Source: Bretschneidera sinensis
Taxonomy: Eukaryota; Streptophyta; Magnoliopsida; Brassicales; Akaniaceae
Reading direction: 5' to 3'
NCBI GenBank assembly: GCA_023935145.1
Contig: CM043697.1
Coordinates: forward strand, 43,606,501 to 43,670,500
DNA length: 64,000 bases
The notes beneath the pieces were generated by a model. It was not told the DNA's origin and searched no databases. It saw nothing but the letters and a program-made list of their open reading frames with translations. Of this stretch, positions 11,421 through 23,079 are shown piece by piece. A program made the translations under genes and the position numbers. How positions within the stretch are numbered: the stretch's first letter is position 1; each line of letters opens with the position of its first letter.

Positions 11421-11590
11421 CGGACTACGGTCATCTCTATTTAAGAATTGAAATGGACATCAAGTTCATGGTGAGATTGAATGTGAATTAACAAATTTGA
11501 ATTTGAATATTATCCATTTGATGATTTAATATTTAATCTCACCATAAACTTAACTCCATTTCAATTTTCAAATGAAGAGGATCGTGATCC
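11421..11590. mobile_element. Mutator-like MITE
   Basis: About 170 bp. The left end (CGGACTACGGTCATC...) and the reverse complement of the right end (GGATCACGATCCTC...) form imperfect terminal inverted repeats that continue inward for more than 50 bp, sharing GAATTGAAATGGA / AAATTGAAATGGA and ATGGTGAGATT. It is flanked by ATTTTGAAAA (11411-11420) and ATTTTAAAGT (11591-11600), a decayed 9-10 bp target duplication. Block B has an uninterrupted ATTTTGAAAACCTATAC at about 62553, an empty site. It encodes no protein. Confidence 0.85.
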
Positions 11591-11949
11591 ATTTTAAAGT
11601 TATACTATACTTACCTCCTTTAAACAACCTTGACTTGACAAAATCTAATAAATGTTAACGTAAGAATAAAACAAACTAACCCATCCCTAATAAAAGGGCT
11701 TTCAAATTGCTAATGTGTCCACCTTTTTTTTCTTTTTAACATCTAATGACAAGTAAGCTTCAAAAAGACAAGTATAACCAAAAATGAAACTACTAATAAA
11801 ACAAAAAAGACAGAAAAGGTGTAAGGTTTCAAAATATAGATTCTTAAATGGAGTTTTCACTATCCTTGAAATTATCTCCATTTATATATTTCAACGAACC
11901 CCCTCCCCTTGCGAAAATAAGTAAATAAAAAGATTTCAAGCCCCAACTT

Positions 11950-12440
11950 ACCTAATGGCGTTATACACCTTGGAAGTCCTCCATAACATTATTCACAATC
12001 TTAATGTGTTTTCCCATTTGTTTCTCAACTTCAACTCTGTAAAGTTTAAATTTTTCCAAAGCCTCATATTTTTCTTTTATCTAGTAAAGATATCCACACC
12101 GAGAAAATCATCAATGAATGTAATAAAATAACTCTTTCCGCATAGGGTAGGTGACATTTTCTATAATATCAAAACTATGAGTTGAATCATTTTCTTGGTT
12201 TTAGTTAACTTTCCCCTAACATTATGAATACAAGTCTTCATATCCTCAAAATCAATAGTGGGTAAAATATCATCTCTAACAAACCTTTCAATTCTCTATC
12301 TAAAAATGTGACTTTGATGCCTATGCCATAAAGCAAACTCAACATACTCCTTCCATCTCTTATAATTCGAACCAGCCAGTATCTCTATGGTTGTTTAGTT
12401 ATTGTTTACATAAAAAAAAAAAAAAAAAAAAGACTGGTTC
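11950..12440 (-). pseudogene. Ty1/copia integrase remnant in block A
   Basis: Minus-strand translation gives the GAG-pre-integrase start (K-R-W-K-E near 12350) and an integrase core piece (L-M-I-F-S near 12110, E-A-L-E-K-F-K-L-Y-R-V-E-V-E-K-Q near 12010-12060). It is broken by many stops. The same fragment is at 62935-63440 in block B. Each copy keeps stretches deleted from the other. Confidence 0.65.
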
Positions 12441-12733
12441 AAAACAAGAATGCAACACATTAGTGTAAGGGCAATAACCAACATATTCCAAAACGGAGAA
12501 TCTAAGAGTATAGTTATAAACACCCCTGTGGGAAGAGAATACAATATGCATTTAAAAACTCTTCACATAAAGCATATGAAGACAACGTCTCAGTTTTTGA
12601 AAGAATTGTTCTCTTTGGGCAAACAAACCTTCTAAACTGACCCATCATCTTCCCACAATGTTTCATGTATTTCCATAAATTACAGTACACAACTACCCCC
12701 TTTGAGCAGGTAACTACATGGTGCAATTGAAAT

Positions 12734-12955
12734 CATCCTACAACATGTTTTAGTGAAATCCACAAGTATCAATGAGTGTACCACTTTGACAGCAAACACC
12801 CACATCAACTTAAGAAATTTTCCAACACAAGGATAAATAGTAATCATCTCACAACATGTATTAGTGAAATCCCACAAGTATCTATGAGTACGCTACTTTG
12901 GTAGCAAACATTCACATAAACCCATGGAATTTTTCAAAACCGGGATAAACAGTAA
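12734..12955. repeat. 111-bp tandem duplication in block A
   Basis: Units at about 12734-12844 and 12845-12955, each from CATC(C/T)(T/C)ACAACATGT through ...GGGATAAA(T/C)AGTAAT. Block B has one unit (from about 63643). Confidence 0.8.
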
Positions 12956-12957
12956 TG

Positions 12958-13489
12958 TCATTTACAACCACAAACACATGCAAAACGATAGGCATGCATA
13001 TGTGACCATACAATAGGAAGAACTCTAAACAACATGTAAATCTATGAGTCACCAAACATTCAACAGTTACATTCTTACCACATGTCCTGAATATAACAAA
13101 ATATTTTTAAATAATTTAATCAATTATTTCTTACAACAAGCATGTTTTCTACATTTTCTTTAAGCTGAGAAAACGAAAAAACAATCTATGAATAAAAAAA
13201 GGTAGATCAGTGTAGGTTTCAAAAATGTGAGTAGAGAAGTATAATTTTGGACTAAACTTAGGTGAGTTAATGTAATTTTCCCTACTGCGGAACCTAAGAC
13301 TAACTATGTACTTTCAAGCTATTCATTGCTTTAATGATGCCTTCATAGGTCTCTCTGGTGTTGAATAATTAATGACTCTATAGGAAGGTTTAATTCACTT
13401 TTACTTTGTAGTTTGCAGTAAATTAATTTGAAAAGAACAGTAGAAGCCTTGTTTGTGATTGCATGTAGCAATGGTTTGAGGACTATATA
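12958..13489. other. Spacer between block A and the first Tekay element
   Basis: AT-rich sequence with no convincing gene or repeat structure; short ORFs on both strands have no recognisable motif. Whether it belongs to the duplicated block cannot be tested, because block B is cut at 63749. Confidence 0.4.
13485..13489. repeat. Target-site duplication ATATA, left of Tekay-1
   Basis: ATATA here matches ATATA at 28538-28542 exactly. Together they delimit one insertion that now spans 15.0 kb including a nested element. Confidence 0.9.
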
Positions 13490-15571
13490 TGTAACGATCC
13501 ATCCCAGGTTGGCAACCCCCGAGACAGTGTCATCACATTTTGAAAATCCCAGCACGACACATATGCAACAAATAAAAATAATACTAACAGAAATTCTTTT
13601 ACATCAATTTGATATTGACTTAAACATAATATACAACGTAAAATGTATGAATGTTTACAAATATATTTTTTTTTGTTTTATTTTCTCACTAGTCTGAGGA
13701 TGTTGACACGTACGTGACTTACTAGATAATGATTTCGTCTGAACCTCAACTCACCAAAAAATTTGTCATGCCTGCTACCTGAAATCATTGTACAATGAGG
13801 GGTAAGCTTCACAAGCTCAGTGAATTAAATTTACTAGAAGTACTCAAACTGTACAAATAGTCTTTCAATATTTAATCATTTGTATCTCATACAACTTGAT
13901 ACTAGCATTCTACTATCACTACACATATCATAAGTTCTATTCTCTATCAATCTCTTCTTCTAATTTATTGGTTCACCTTAAGCCCATCAATTATCTCAAA
14001 ATTACCTCGTAAGGAGGTTCACATAATAAAGTCTACCATTTAGATGGTTCTTATCACCATAACTGTATCTCTGTGAGACTCATCCATCTATAAATAAATT
14101 CACAATAACATACCACACATCAGCATTTCAAAACAGATGCAATGCATGAATCATTATTAGGGAACATCTTCCCATATATTGACATGTTTTTATTATCTTA
14201 GACCGGCCCCCTCCAGATTCTTTTCTTTCCAGCTTATCCTCGCTGTAAAGGTATTTATTTCCAACATATACCGGCTGTCACGATGTCCCTTTTATTTCCA
14301 GCCTATATCGGCTGTCACAGTTTTTCAATTAGACCGGCCCATTCCCGGTTCTTTTCTTTTATTTAATACATACGCATATGAACAATAATATAAAACATAA
14401 ACAAACTTGAATTCAAATATTTAAATTAGCTATCCTGATTTTTCTCAAATTATATAAAAAAAATTCCACTAAATTCCTCTCATCCCAAATCACATCAAAT
14501 CATCCACCAAAACTTGTCAAGATCCACTAAATTTCATCTCCTCATAATTCGTATCAAAACATCAACCATAGCTCATCAAAAATTTCACTTATCGCTTTTA
14601 TTATTAAATCAACTTATTATTCCAAAAATATTATTTCTCACCTAATAATTTTCTACATGTCCAAAATTCATATCATACATTGCAATCAAATTTTTATCTA
14701 CCACTAAAGCATCAGCTAATAATTTATTTAATATTATCACTAGATATTTGATTTTTATTTAGATTACTTAAAGTAAATCTAACTCACAACGTAGCACTTA
14801 AAGCTACCCGTGGATCACCTCCTTGCCTTTCCAGTTCCTCTAAAAAATTTCCCCCGGTTGCTGATTGTCAACACCTAACATAATATTTGTATTAAATTTC
14901 TAATTATTTCTTTAATTCTTCATAACCTACACTCTTTGAAAATTCTCACTTTGAATTATGAGAAATTTCATGTACGCTAAAAATTCAAAAATAAACACTA
15001 CATTATTACCTTATGTCTTTCCAATAGCTTCTCGTGACTCTTATAAAATTCTCTCGTAAATCCCTTCAAAATTTTATTCTTATGACCTTTCTTTCGATCC
15101 CCCATTGTTTTGAGAAATAGAGTAGTTTAAAGGAAACTAAACGAAATTCGGTAAGTATAACTTATGTTTATGTATTAAACATATATATGAAAACTTGTTG
15201 AAAAAAACGGCAGCCCCAACTTTTGGCACCATCAGCACCTAACTCCCACTTTTCTCCACGTTTTGGCCACTTGCAATTCATGCAAAGGCCTTCAATTTCA
15301 TTTGGCAGCAGGTGGCACCTGCTGCCATGTAATTTTTTTTTTATTTTCTTTTAGAAAAACTTTTTTGTTCTTTTTGTTTTGCCTTTATACTGTTCACGTT
15401 TTTTTTTTCATTTTCTTTGTAACTATATCTCCACGTGTCCAGATTATTTTTATTATTATTTGAATTGTTTTATTCAAATAATAATAAACATTCACCTATA
15501 TTATATTTTAACTTCATATCATATTTATTAAATTACTTCTTTACCCTTACTTTACGATTACGGGTATTACA
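13490..15571 (-). repeat. 3' LTR of Tekay-1 (left on the map)
   Basis: 2082 bp; plus-strand ends TGTAACGATCC and CGGGTATTACA. Matches the right LTR and both Tekay-2 LTRs (reverse complement). Internal imperfect repeats of GGCTGTCACG(A/G)T / TTATTTCCAGC units and GACCGGCCC / CCCGGTTC motifs lie at 14205-14365. Two plus-strand ORFs at 15263-15806 lie inside and just beyond the LTR and have no motif. Confidence 0.9.
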
Positions 15572-15599
15572 AATCTACCCACCTTATAAAAATTTCATC

Positions 15600-18060
15600 C
15601 TCGAAATTTCCTTACTTTACTCTAGAAACAAAAGTGATTATTTCTTCATAATTGTCTCACGTTTTCACGTAATCTATTCAACATCCTTATTCTGCCACAG
15701 AACTAAAACTAATGCAATTATTTTATTATACAAGATTTGTTCTTTTTTTTTTCTAAAATTCTCACTGGTACTTGTATATAAGCCCAATCTTTCTGAATTT
15801 CTATAGTTTAGCTTGAAATATTATAATATTCATAATGTAAACACTTTCTTAAAAGTGAAACATTAAATACATTATGTGACTGCTTCAACTCTGGAGGCAA
15901 AACCAGACTATTCTCAACTAGACCAACTTTCTCAACAACCTCATAGGGTCTCATATACCTTATAGCTTCTTTTTTTTTTAAATCTCAATACACCTTTTCA
16001 TTGAGATATTTTTCAATACACCCAATCACCTACTTGAAACTCAAGAAGTCTTCTTTTATTATCAGTATAGCCCTTTGGTCTACTCTGTGCTGCTTTACAG
16101 TTCTCTCTAACCAATTTGATCCTCTTAGTTTTTAACTTAATAATTTGTGGATCAAATATCTTTCTCTCTCCAACTTCTTCCCAGCATACTGGAGTTCTAC
16201 ACCTCTTACCATATAAGGCCTTAATGGATGTCATCCCAATACTAGTTTAATACTGATTATTATAAGCAATTTCAATCGATGTCATGTAAGCATCCCAATT
16301 TACTGAAGAAAAAAAACTCATCACAATTGTCCTTAACATATCTACTAGTACTCTAATAATCCTTTCTGTCTAAGCATGAAAAATTATATTAAATTACAAC
16401 TGTGTACCCGTGGCTTTCTGAAAGCCTCTCCAAAACCAAGATGTAAATCTACCATCTCTATTTGACACAATGCTTAATGGTGCTCCATACAACCTCACAA
16501 TCTCAGCTACATCCTTCTTCAATCCTGACCACTAGAAATTTTGTCTCCATCCCCTATGCATCTTATTGTTACTTGGTTGCATCGAATCTTCTTCATCATG
16601 TTCCTTTCTCATTATCTTCTTTCTCAACTTCGCATCATTGGGAACACAAATCCATGTTCCAATACCAAAATACCCTCATTTCAAATTTTTTAACTCATAT
16701 TGTTTTCTAGTAAGCACTCAATGCTTAATATTTTTCTATCTCTTTATCTCTACCTTACATATCTAAAACATTCCACTATGGATGACTATACAACCATATT
16801 TATTAACCATGATCATCTATCACTGATATTCAACTTCATTCTTATCTCTCTTAAATTTATCATCAATTTCACATCAAGACTCCCAATAGCAATTAAACTT
16901 CTTGTAGACTTTCTACTCAATGCATCAGCTATCACCTTCTCATTTTCTAAATGATAGTGAATTGTACAATCATCGTTACTAATCAACTCCATCTACCATC
17001 TTTGCCTTAAATTCAACTCTCTCTGGGAAGGTAAGTATGTTAGACTCTTATAACCCATAAATATCTCACAAGTGGCTCCATACAGATGATGTCTCATATC
17101 TTTAAAATAAACACTATAGCAACCAACTCTAAGTCATGAGTAGGGTAATTTCTATTATGAATCTTCAATTGCCTAGAAGTATGGGCCATAGCTTTCCTAT
17201 GTTACACATATCCCAATCATTGATGTGATGCATTACTATACACCACAAATCCTTCATCACTAGAAGGAAACACCAATACTGGAGTTATAGTCAATTTCTC
17301 TTTTAGTAATTGAAAAATTTTTTCTCACACTTCCCTCACCATATAAATCTCACACCTTTCTTGGTCAGTCTATTCAACAGTATTTCAATAATAGAAAAGT
17401 TCTGAAAGAATCATCTATAATAACCAGCTAACCCCAAGAAGATTCTAATCTCAGTCACATTAGTTGGTCTCTCCCAACTTAACATTGTCTCTACCTTTTG
17501 TGGATCAACTGTTATGCCATTTCTCGATATTACATATTCCAAGAAGTTATTTCATTCAGCCAACACTCACACTTAGAGAACTTTGCATATAATTTCTCTC
17601 TCTTCAGAATCTCCAACACACTGTCTAATGTTTCAAATATTGTTCTTCCCTCTTAGATTATATCGAAAAGTCAAATACAACCATAAACTTGTTAAGATAT
17701 AGTTTAAACACTTTATTCATCAAGTTCATCAATGTTTCTGGAACATTAGTTAATCTAAATGACATCACAAAAAGCTTATGACTATAACATGTCCTAAAAG
17801 CAGTCTTAGCCACATCTCCCTTCTTTATCCTCAATTGGTGATAATCTGATCTCAGGTTTATCATAGAAAACACTCTCACTCCTTGCACTACTCAAACAAT
17901 CCATTTATCCTGGGTAAAAGATATTTATTCTTATTTAAACATTTGTAGTCTATACACACTCTTATCATTCCATCTTCCTTCTTCACGAACAACACAGGGG
18001 CTCCCAAAATACATTAGGTCCGAAAAAAAATTTGTTTATCCAAAAAATTTTAAAATGGTA
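15600..18060 (-). pseudogene. Tekay-1 reverse transcriptase, RNase H and integrase
   Basis: RT: ORF 17658-17888 has V-F-S-M-I-N-L-R-S-D-Y-H-Q and the segment leading to the catalytic box. The box reads V-V-F-D-F-S-I-stop: two codons, including a catalytic Asp position of the F-I-D-D-I motif, are missing. RNase H (about 17100-17280): G-F-V-V-Y-S-N-A-S-H-Q-stop-L-G-Y-V-stop-H-R-K, with a catalytic Asp changed to Asn, a TGA and a TAA. Integrase (about 16000-16560): D-V-A-E is followed directly by I-V-R-L-Y, so about 85 codons are deleted in frame, including the second zinc-finger half and the first catalytic Asp. The C-terminal domain is open at 16013-16234 (C-W-E-E-V-G, Q-V-G-D-W-V). Numerous stops elsewhere. 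It cannot encode active enzymes. Confidence 0.85.
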
Positions 18061-18448
18061 CGTTCAACATTCTCAATTCAGCTGGCATCATTTTGTAGGG
18101 TGCTATTAAATATATATGATGAACCTGGTATCATATCAATAGAGAATTTAATCTCCCTACTGGGAGGCAACCTAGACAACTCATCAAGAATTACATTAGA
18201 ATAATTTTTCACCACTTAAATTTATTCTAACTTCCTATTTTCCTTTTTAGAATCCATTATGTATGTCAAATATTCCTCAAAACCCTTCTTCAACCATCTC
18301 CTAGTGGTCAGAGCAAAATAAGATAGTTCAAGAGTATCTTATGTTCTCCCTGAAAGTTAAACTCCTCATGTACATATCTTGAACACTACTTTCTTTCTGG
18401 AACAATCAACCCAAGTGTAATACGTCGACAACCAATTCATTCTCAAAA

Positions 18449-18694
18449 TTAAATTATATTCAAAGATAATAAATCAGCTTCAGATTCTCTATCACTGATA
18501 CGAATCACACAACCCTTGTAAACATTTATGATTATCACTCCATCTCTAGTGGGAACTTCAACAAAAATATTTTGCCTCAAAGGATTAATATATACTTCAA
18601 TAGACTTCATATGAATATTTGATGCAAAAGAATGGGTTGCACCAAGATCAACCAACATTGATATGTTCCCTTCTCTACGTAACCAGCACTTCAA
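18449..18694 (-). pseudogene. Tekay-1 aspartic protease remnant
   Basis: An open 81-codon stretch with L-V-D-L-G-A-T-H-S-F-A-S. This is the retropepsin active site of Del/Tekay elements (usually D-S-G-A-T-H-S-F), with Ser replaced by Leu. It lies between gag and RT in the expected order. Confidence 0.8.
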
Positions 18695-18829
18695 ATTTTT
18701 GACAATTCTGGGATAAATATCTTATCTAAATATATCTAAAACAAACTTCTGTCTATCAATCATACATCAGATTACCACTTCCCTTTGATGCCATACTTAC
18801 TTCCTCTGTCATGACTCCTAATTCCCATA

Positions 18830-19930
18830 ACCTATCTTTCAAATCTAGGGGTTCCATCGATAGTATTCTGAGCTATAGAAGTAACAGATCCTGCTTGCCT
18901 CTGACTCTGTACTTCAGTTCCCTATGACAAGAAACGCCTCCTCTGGGTGATCTCCCACCTTGCACACTCATATTGGTACCATCTCTGGGTTCCTCAAATC
19001 TAGACCTCTTCTGTCAATTCCTCCTACCTCAAATTTTCATCACATCTTTCTCAATCTGAAGTGTTGTATCCACTAATTTGACATAATTAACATGCCTCAT
19101 GTAAGATAGTTTTGATCAAATCTTAAAACATAGTTCATCTTTGAACCTCTTACACTTCTTCTCCTCTAGATCTACCATTTCCGGTGTAACCATTGGCAGA
19201 GCCACAAATCTCTGTCATACTGAGCCACTATCAACATATTTACCCCAAATAAATAAAATCTCTATCCTGTTAGGCTCCATAGGTATAAGGAAAGTATCTA
19301 TCAAGAAAAACTTCCTTAAATCTATTCCAGGTTAAGGGTTTATCAATATCTATACGTACCCTGTGAAGAATATCCTCCCACCATTCTAGGGCCTCTCTTT
19401 CTAACTTGAACGTAGCAAAGACGATCCTCCTTGACAATCATTGGTAAAATGCCAATTAATCTCTCTGCATGTTCCTCCCAGAAGTCAGGCTTAAAAGGAT
19501 TCATAGATCCTTTAAATAACAAGACATTCGACTTAATATATCTAACAAAACAAACTCTCTGCATCTTGTGCATAAACTCACTTTTCCACTTTTGAACATT
19601 TACCATTTCTGGATTTACAGCAACTTCAGGCACTGCTATAGCCTATTCGCCAAGTCTATGCTATAGGCTACCAACTCTATCATCTATTACATTCATTTTC
19701 TTAAGATCATGTATAAGAGCTTATCTTAGCTCATCTCTTTCAACTTCAAATTCTCTCATACCTTTACTAATATGAATTATATTACTAATATCAATCATAC
19801 TATCAACATGTTCCCTTCTAAGAACCACAGATTCAGACTCAACCTCGACTTATAAAAAATATTGGGGGCCTACCACGCCCTCTCAAATCAACAACTCTAA
19901 CTCTAGCTCTAGCGTGTCCATGTGTCATCC
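18830..19930 (-). pseudogene. Tekay-1 gag remnant
   Basis: The N-terminus near 19915-19930 (minus) has the R-x-R-G-R-P-P-I-F type start of Tekay gag. The capsid-like core is in ORF 19343-19633 (F-K-G-S-M-N-P-F-K-P-D-F-W-E-E-H-A-E-R-L), followed by frameshifted K/R-rich pieces down to about 18830. Many stops. Confidence 0.75.
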
Positions 19931-20013
19931 TCAGACTGTTCATTAAAATATAATTTATTTTAATCTTTCACTTTCTTTCTTTTTATGCAGTCTACAAAAT
20001 CATAAAACTTAAT

Positions 20014-20025
20014 ACTCTAATACCA
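20014..20025 (-). other. Primer binding site of Tekay-1
   Basis: On minus it reads TGGTATTAGAGT, two transitions from TGGTATCAGAGC, four bases from the LTR edge at 20030. It establishes the minus orientation. Confidence 0.8.
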
Positions 20026-20029
20026 AAAT

Positions 20030-20350
20030 TGTAACGACCCATCCCAGGTTGGCCACCCCCGAGATGGTGTCATCACATTTTGAAAATCCTAGCACGACAC
20101 ATATATGCAACATATAAAAATAATACTAACAGAAATTATTTTACATCAATCCTCAACCCTCAACAGGGGAGATACATCAATCGAATATTGACTTAAACAT
20201 AATATACAACATAAAATGCATGAATATTTACAAATAATTTTTTTTGTTTTATTTTCTCACTAGTCTCAGGATGTTGACACGTATATGACTTACTAGATAA
20301 TGATTTCATCTGAACCTCAACTCACCAAACTATTTGTCCTGCCTACTACT
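20030..20350 (-). repeat. 5' LTR of Tekay-1, part next to the internal region
   Basis: Begins TGTAACGACCC (plus reading). It is interrupted at 20350/20351 by an Athila/Tat-type element and continues at 26725. Confidence 0.9.
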
Positions 20351-21390
20351 TGATTACGCCCAAAGTATAACGTGGTAGTTGTAGCACAGCTTTGGGGTGT
20401 TGATTCCACAGGGAAAAATGAACTACAAGGAAAGATTTAAACTTTAATACGAAACGATAGAATCCAAATAAGTAAATCTGAGTTTCAATAACAAAATTGT
20501 GTGAAGGATTTGTGTAAATATAATGAAGAATATAAATGGAGAACAACAAGGTTCCGGGAATCCTCACTAGGTTCATTGCCTTAATCCAATCTCAATTCAG
20601 TTGTTTTTATCCCGATTACAAGCTTCACATCTCAAGCAAGTAATCGGTATAAGAACAAATACACCTACGGATTTATCCCTTTGCCTTGTTTGGAGATTAG
20701 TTGGCCATGGGGCTCATGCTTGAACACCGTAATGTCGAGCTCTCTCCTCTGTTTCTAGCCTTCTTCGATGTCCTTTTCTCAAACCCTAAGTGGTCTATTT
20801 ATAATACACAAGGTCCAAGGGTGTTTTAGGGTTTAAAATATCATTAAAATCCTAATTAGGTCATAACTCGGAGAAAGGGATCGTGTGCGTGCCGCACCTC
20901 AGCCTTTCCAGGCCGTGGCGCACACCTTTGATCTTGGCTTTCTGGAGTGCTGGAGGCCGTGGCGCCCCTGGACCAAGGCCAAGGTGCCTAGCTTTGCTTG
21001 GATTTGTGGAGGCTTCTGGAGGCCGTGGCACCCCTGGTCTGGGCCTAGGCGCACACTGAAGGTCTTTTTTGTTCTTTTGTGCTCTTTTCTGGAGGCCGAG
21101 GCTTGGACTTCTTCAGGCCGTAGCGCACACACTCAAGACTTGATTTCTTTTCATTTGTCCTTCCACAACCATGCCTTCACTCCGGTTTGCATCGAAACTT
21201 CGTGCTTAAAGCGATGATAGCTTTTCCATCTCTTTTAACTCAACATACCTGAAAAATGCACCGAAATAAGTTAATGGTCCAAGAATATCACTTTAGAGTT
21301 ATTAAGGTATAAAAGTGTATTTCAAACCTCGATCAACCCTAAAATGCTAACAAATAAGTACTATTAAAATACATTTTACAACTCTCATCA
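20351..21390 (-). repeat. 3' LTR of element A (left, deleted version)
   Basis: Ends TGATTACGCC and ACTCTCATCA. About 357 bp present in the right LTR (between AAGTAATCGGT and AAGAACAA(A/C)TACACC) are missing here. A GC-rich patch at 20885-21130 repeats GGCCG(T/C)GGCGC-type motifs. Confidence 0.9.
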
Positions 21391-23079
21391 TAACCTCCAA
21401 CTAGCTTATTGCTAGTCCCTAGGATTTCAAACAAAAACAAGAGATGAATTCTATGGTAGGAATCAAAACAAAGTAAAGCGATATTTAGTGTTAAACTAGG
21501 AGCAATTCACTTTTTGTCTCATAAATCATACATAACACACACACTTAGAATCATTAAATATCACCCCAAGTCCAAAAGTAATCCAAACATCAATCTTAAA
21601 ATTGTTATCGACTCTTAACATCCATCTTACCACAGTCCGTTAATCCAAACACCCGAATGATTTTATGCATAACATTCATGAATACAAGTCTTGGCCTCTA
21701 AAAACATAATAATTTGTGTGACATCAATCACAAACCAAGCTCCATAGGCTTATTTTTCAAATCGCTCTCCACTACTGTAGAAAACTCACACCACTTGGGA
21801 TCAATAGGTCTTTAATAAGCTTGTAATGTTAGGCTAAGGTAAAGGTTAAGAAAGAATTGGAAGGATTAAATAAGTAAAAGAACTCAGTCTCTTAAGTTAA
21901 ACGCAACCACTTTAAGCACTAGATAACCTTACTTCAACACCCAACTCTTTCAACCATTTTTCGCGCATGTCTCTCAATAGATCACCACTTTTTTTCTTTT
22001 CTTCTTTCTTTGCCATTATTCACATTTCTTTTTTTTATTTTTTATTTTGGAATAGGACTATTCACCTTCTTTTTCATTCTTTTCTTTTCCACAACCCCCA
22101 ACTTATCTCCTTTAATGTACTTGGGTTATGGTAGTAATATTTTTTCATATTTCCATCCTTACTCCTCTCAAGTGCTTATCAACAAATGTGTTATAACTAA
22201 GTTCTTTTAAAAGAAAGCTAAGGATAAAATATTTTTAGGCTCATAAAGGTAAGTAAATGGGTTATCGAAATAAACAAGACTCAAATTCTTTTTTAAGAAA
22301 AAGGCTCAAACAAGTAACTAGTGATAAATATAACAAAGGTAAGGTTGAAAGGCTCAAACGGTTCAAAAATGGCCTATATCATATCCTAAGTAATGTGCAT
22401 TATTGGAATTCGCCTCAAGTGATTATCAAATAAGTTCTAGAGCTTGTCGAGACCGCAAAAGTATTCACAAACAATCACACACAAAACTTCTCTAAATGTT
22501 TTTAGACTAATCATACAATCTTACCACAAACCAGAGTCTCAAACCAAATGAAGATTGATACTTAAATTATTCTCAAACTGAAGCAAAATTTAACTTCTTC
22601 TAAATGCTATATACTATTTCAATTAAGCTCATATCATTGACATGTGAATTAATTCTAAGGCTAACACAAAGCATGCTAAGAACAAACAAAAAAGGGAGAG
22701 TGACACCAAGCAGTTCAATGAAAAAAAGAAATAAGTTTCCTTTACCCCAACTTAAAAATTGCATTGACCTTAATGTGAAAGAAAAAGTAAAGGAAACTCC
22801 CTTTGTAACCAAAAGTGCACAGAATCTGAAAATTGTGCACCACCATTTGAACAGCTGTGCATCTTTGACTCTGAAAAAGAAATACGAAGGTAATACTGGA
22901 AAACAACAAAATACTAATAATAAACAAGAAAAAGAAATATGAAAAACAATAAAAGGATATATTGTGGGGTGCCTCCTATGAGTGCTAAGTTTTACGTCTT
23001 CAGCCAGACGCTGCACCACTCTCACTGTTGGTCTCATTGTGGTGCTAAAGATGAGGCTCCATACTTAATGGCCTCAGTG
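21391..23079 (-). other. Non-coding 3' part of element A
   Basis: Between the gag-protease end and the 3' LTR there is AT-rich sequence with no conserved ORF, closely matching 34669-36387 of element B. Short plus and minus ORFs here (22010-22210, 22600-23037 and others) lack motifs. A segment at about 22975-23005 (GTGCCTCCTATGAGTGCTAAG then TTTTACGTC) is of a type common near the 3' ends of plant gypsy elements. Confidence 0.7.

Larger units (their letters stand above)
10120..12957. repeat. Block A, first copy of a duplicated segment
   Basis: From the LINE junction to about 12957 this segment is similar, in the same orientation, to 52880-53568 plus 62232-63748. Shared landmarks include AGTTGATGCAG...TTTGTGTTGCAATAGC (10150/52910), TTGACTTGAGGTTACTACTCC (split by an insertion in the other copy), CAAGAGGCTCTGC/CCAGAGGCTCTTC, and the copia integrase remnant. 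Private differences from the second copy are a 279-bp tandem duplication, a MITE at 11421-11590, a 111-bp tandem duplication near 12734, and small indels in the integrase region. AAG and A-rich microsatellites lie at 11155-11210 and 12412-12431. Confidence 0.85.

Noticed and set aside
15263..15806. Plus-strand ORFs with hydrophobic F/L-rich translation
   Set aside because: T-rich sequence inside the Tekay-1 LTR and 3' internal region; hydrophobicity reflects base composition.
20885..21217. 110-codon plus-strand ORF, fairly GC-rich
   Set aside because: Lies in the GC-rich patch of the element A LTR, has an overlapping ORF on the opposite strand, and matches the LTRs of the other copies; no protein motif.
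22010..22210. F/L-rich 66-codon ORF that could look like a membrane peptide
   Set aside because: Oligo-T stretches in the non-coding part of element A; not conserved in element B.
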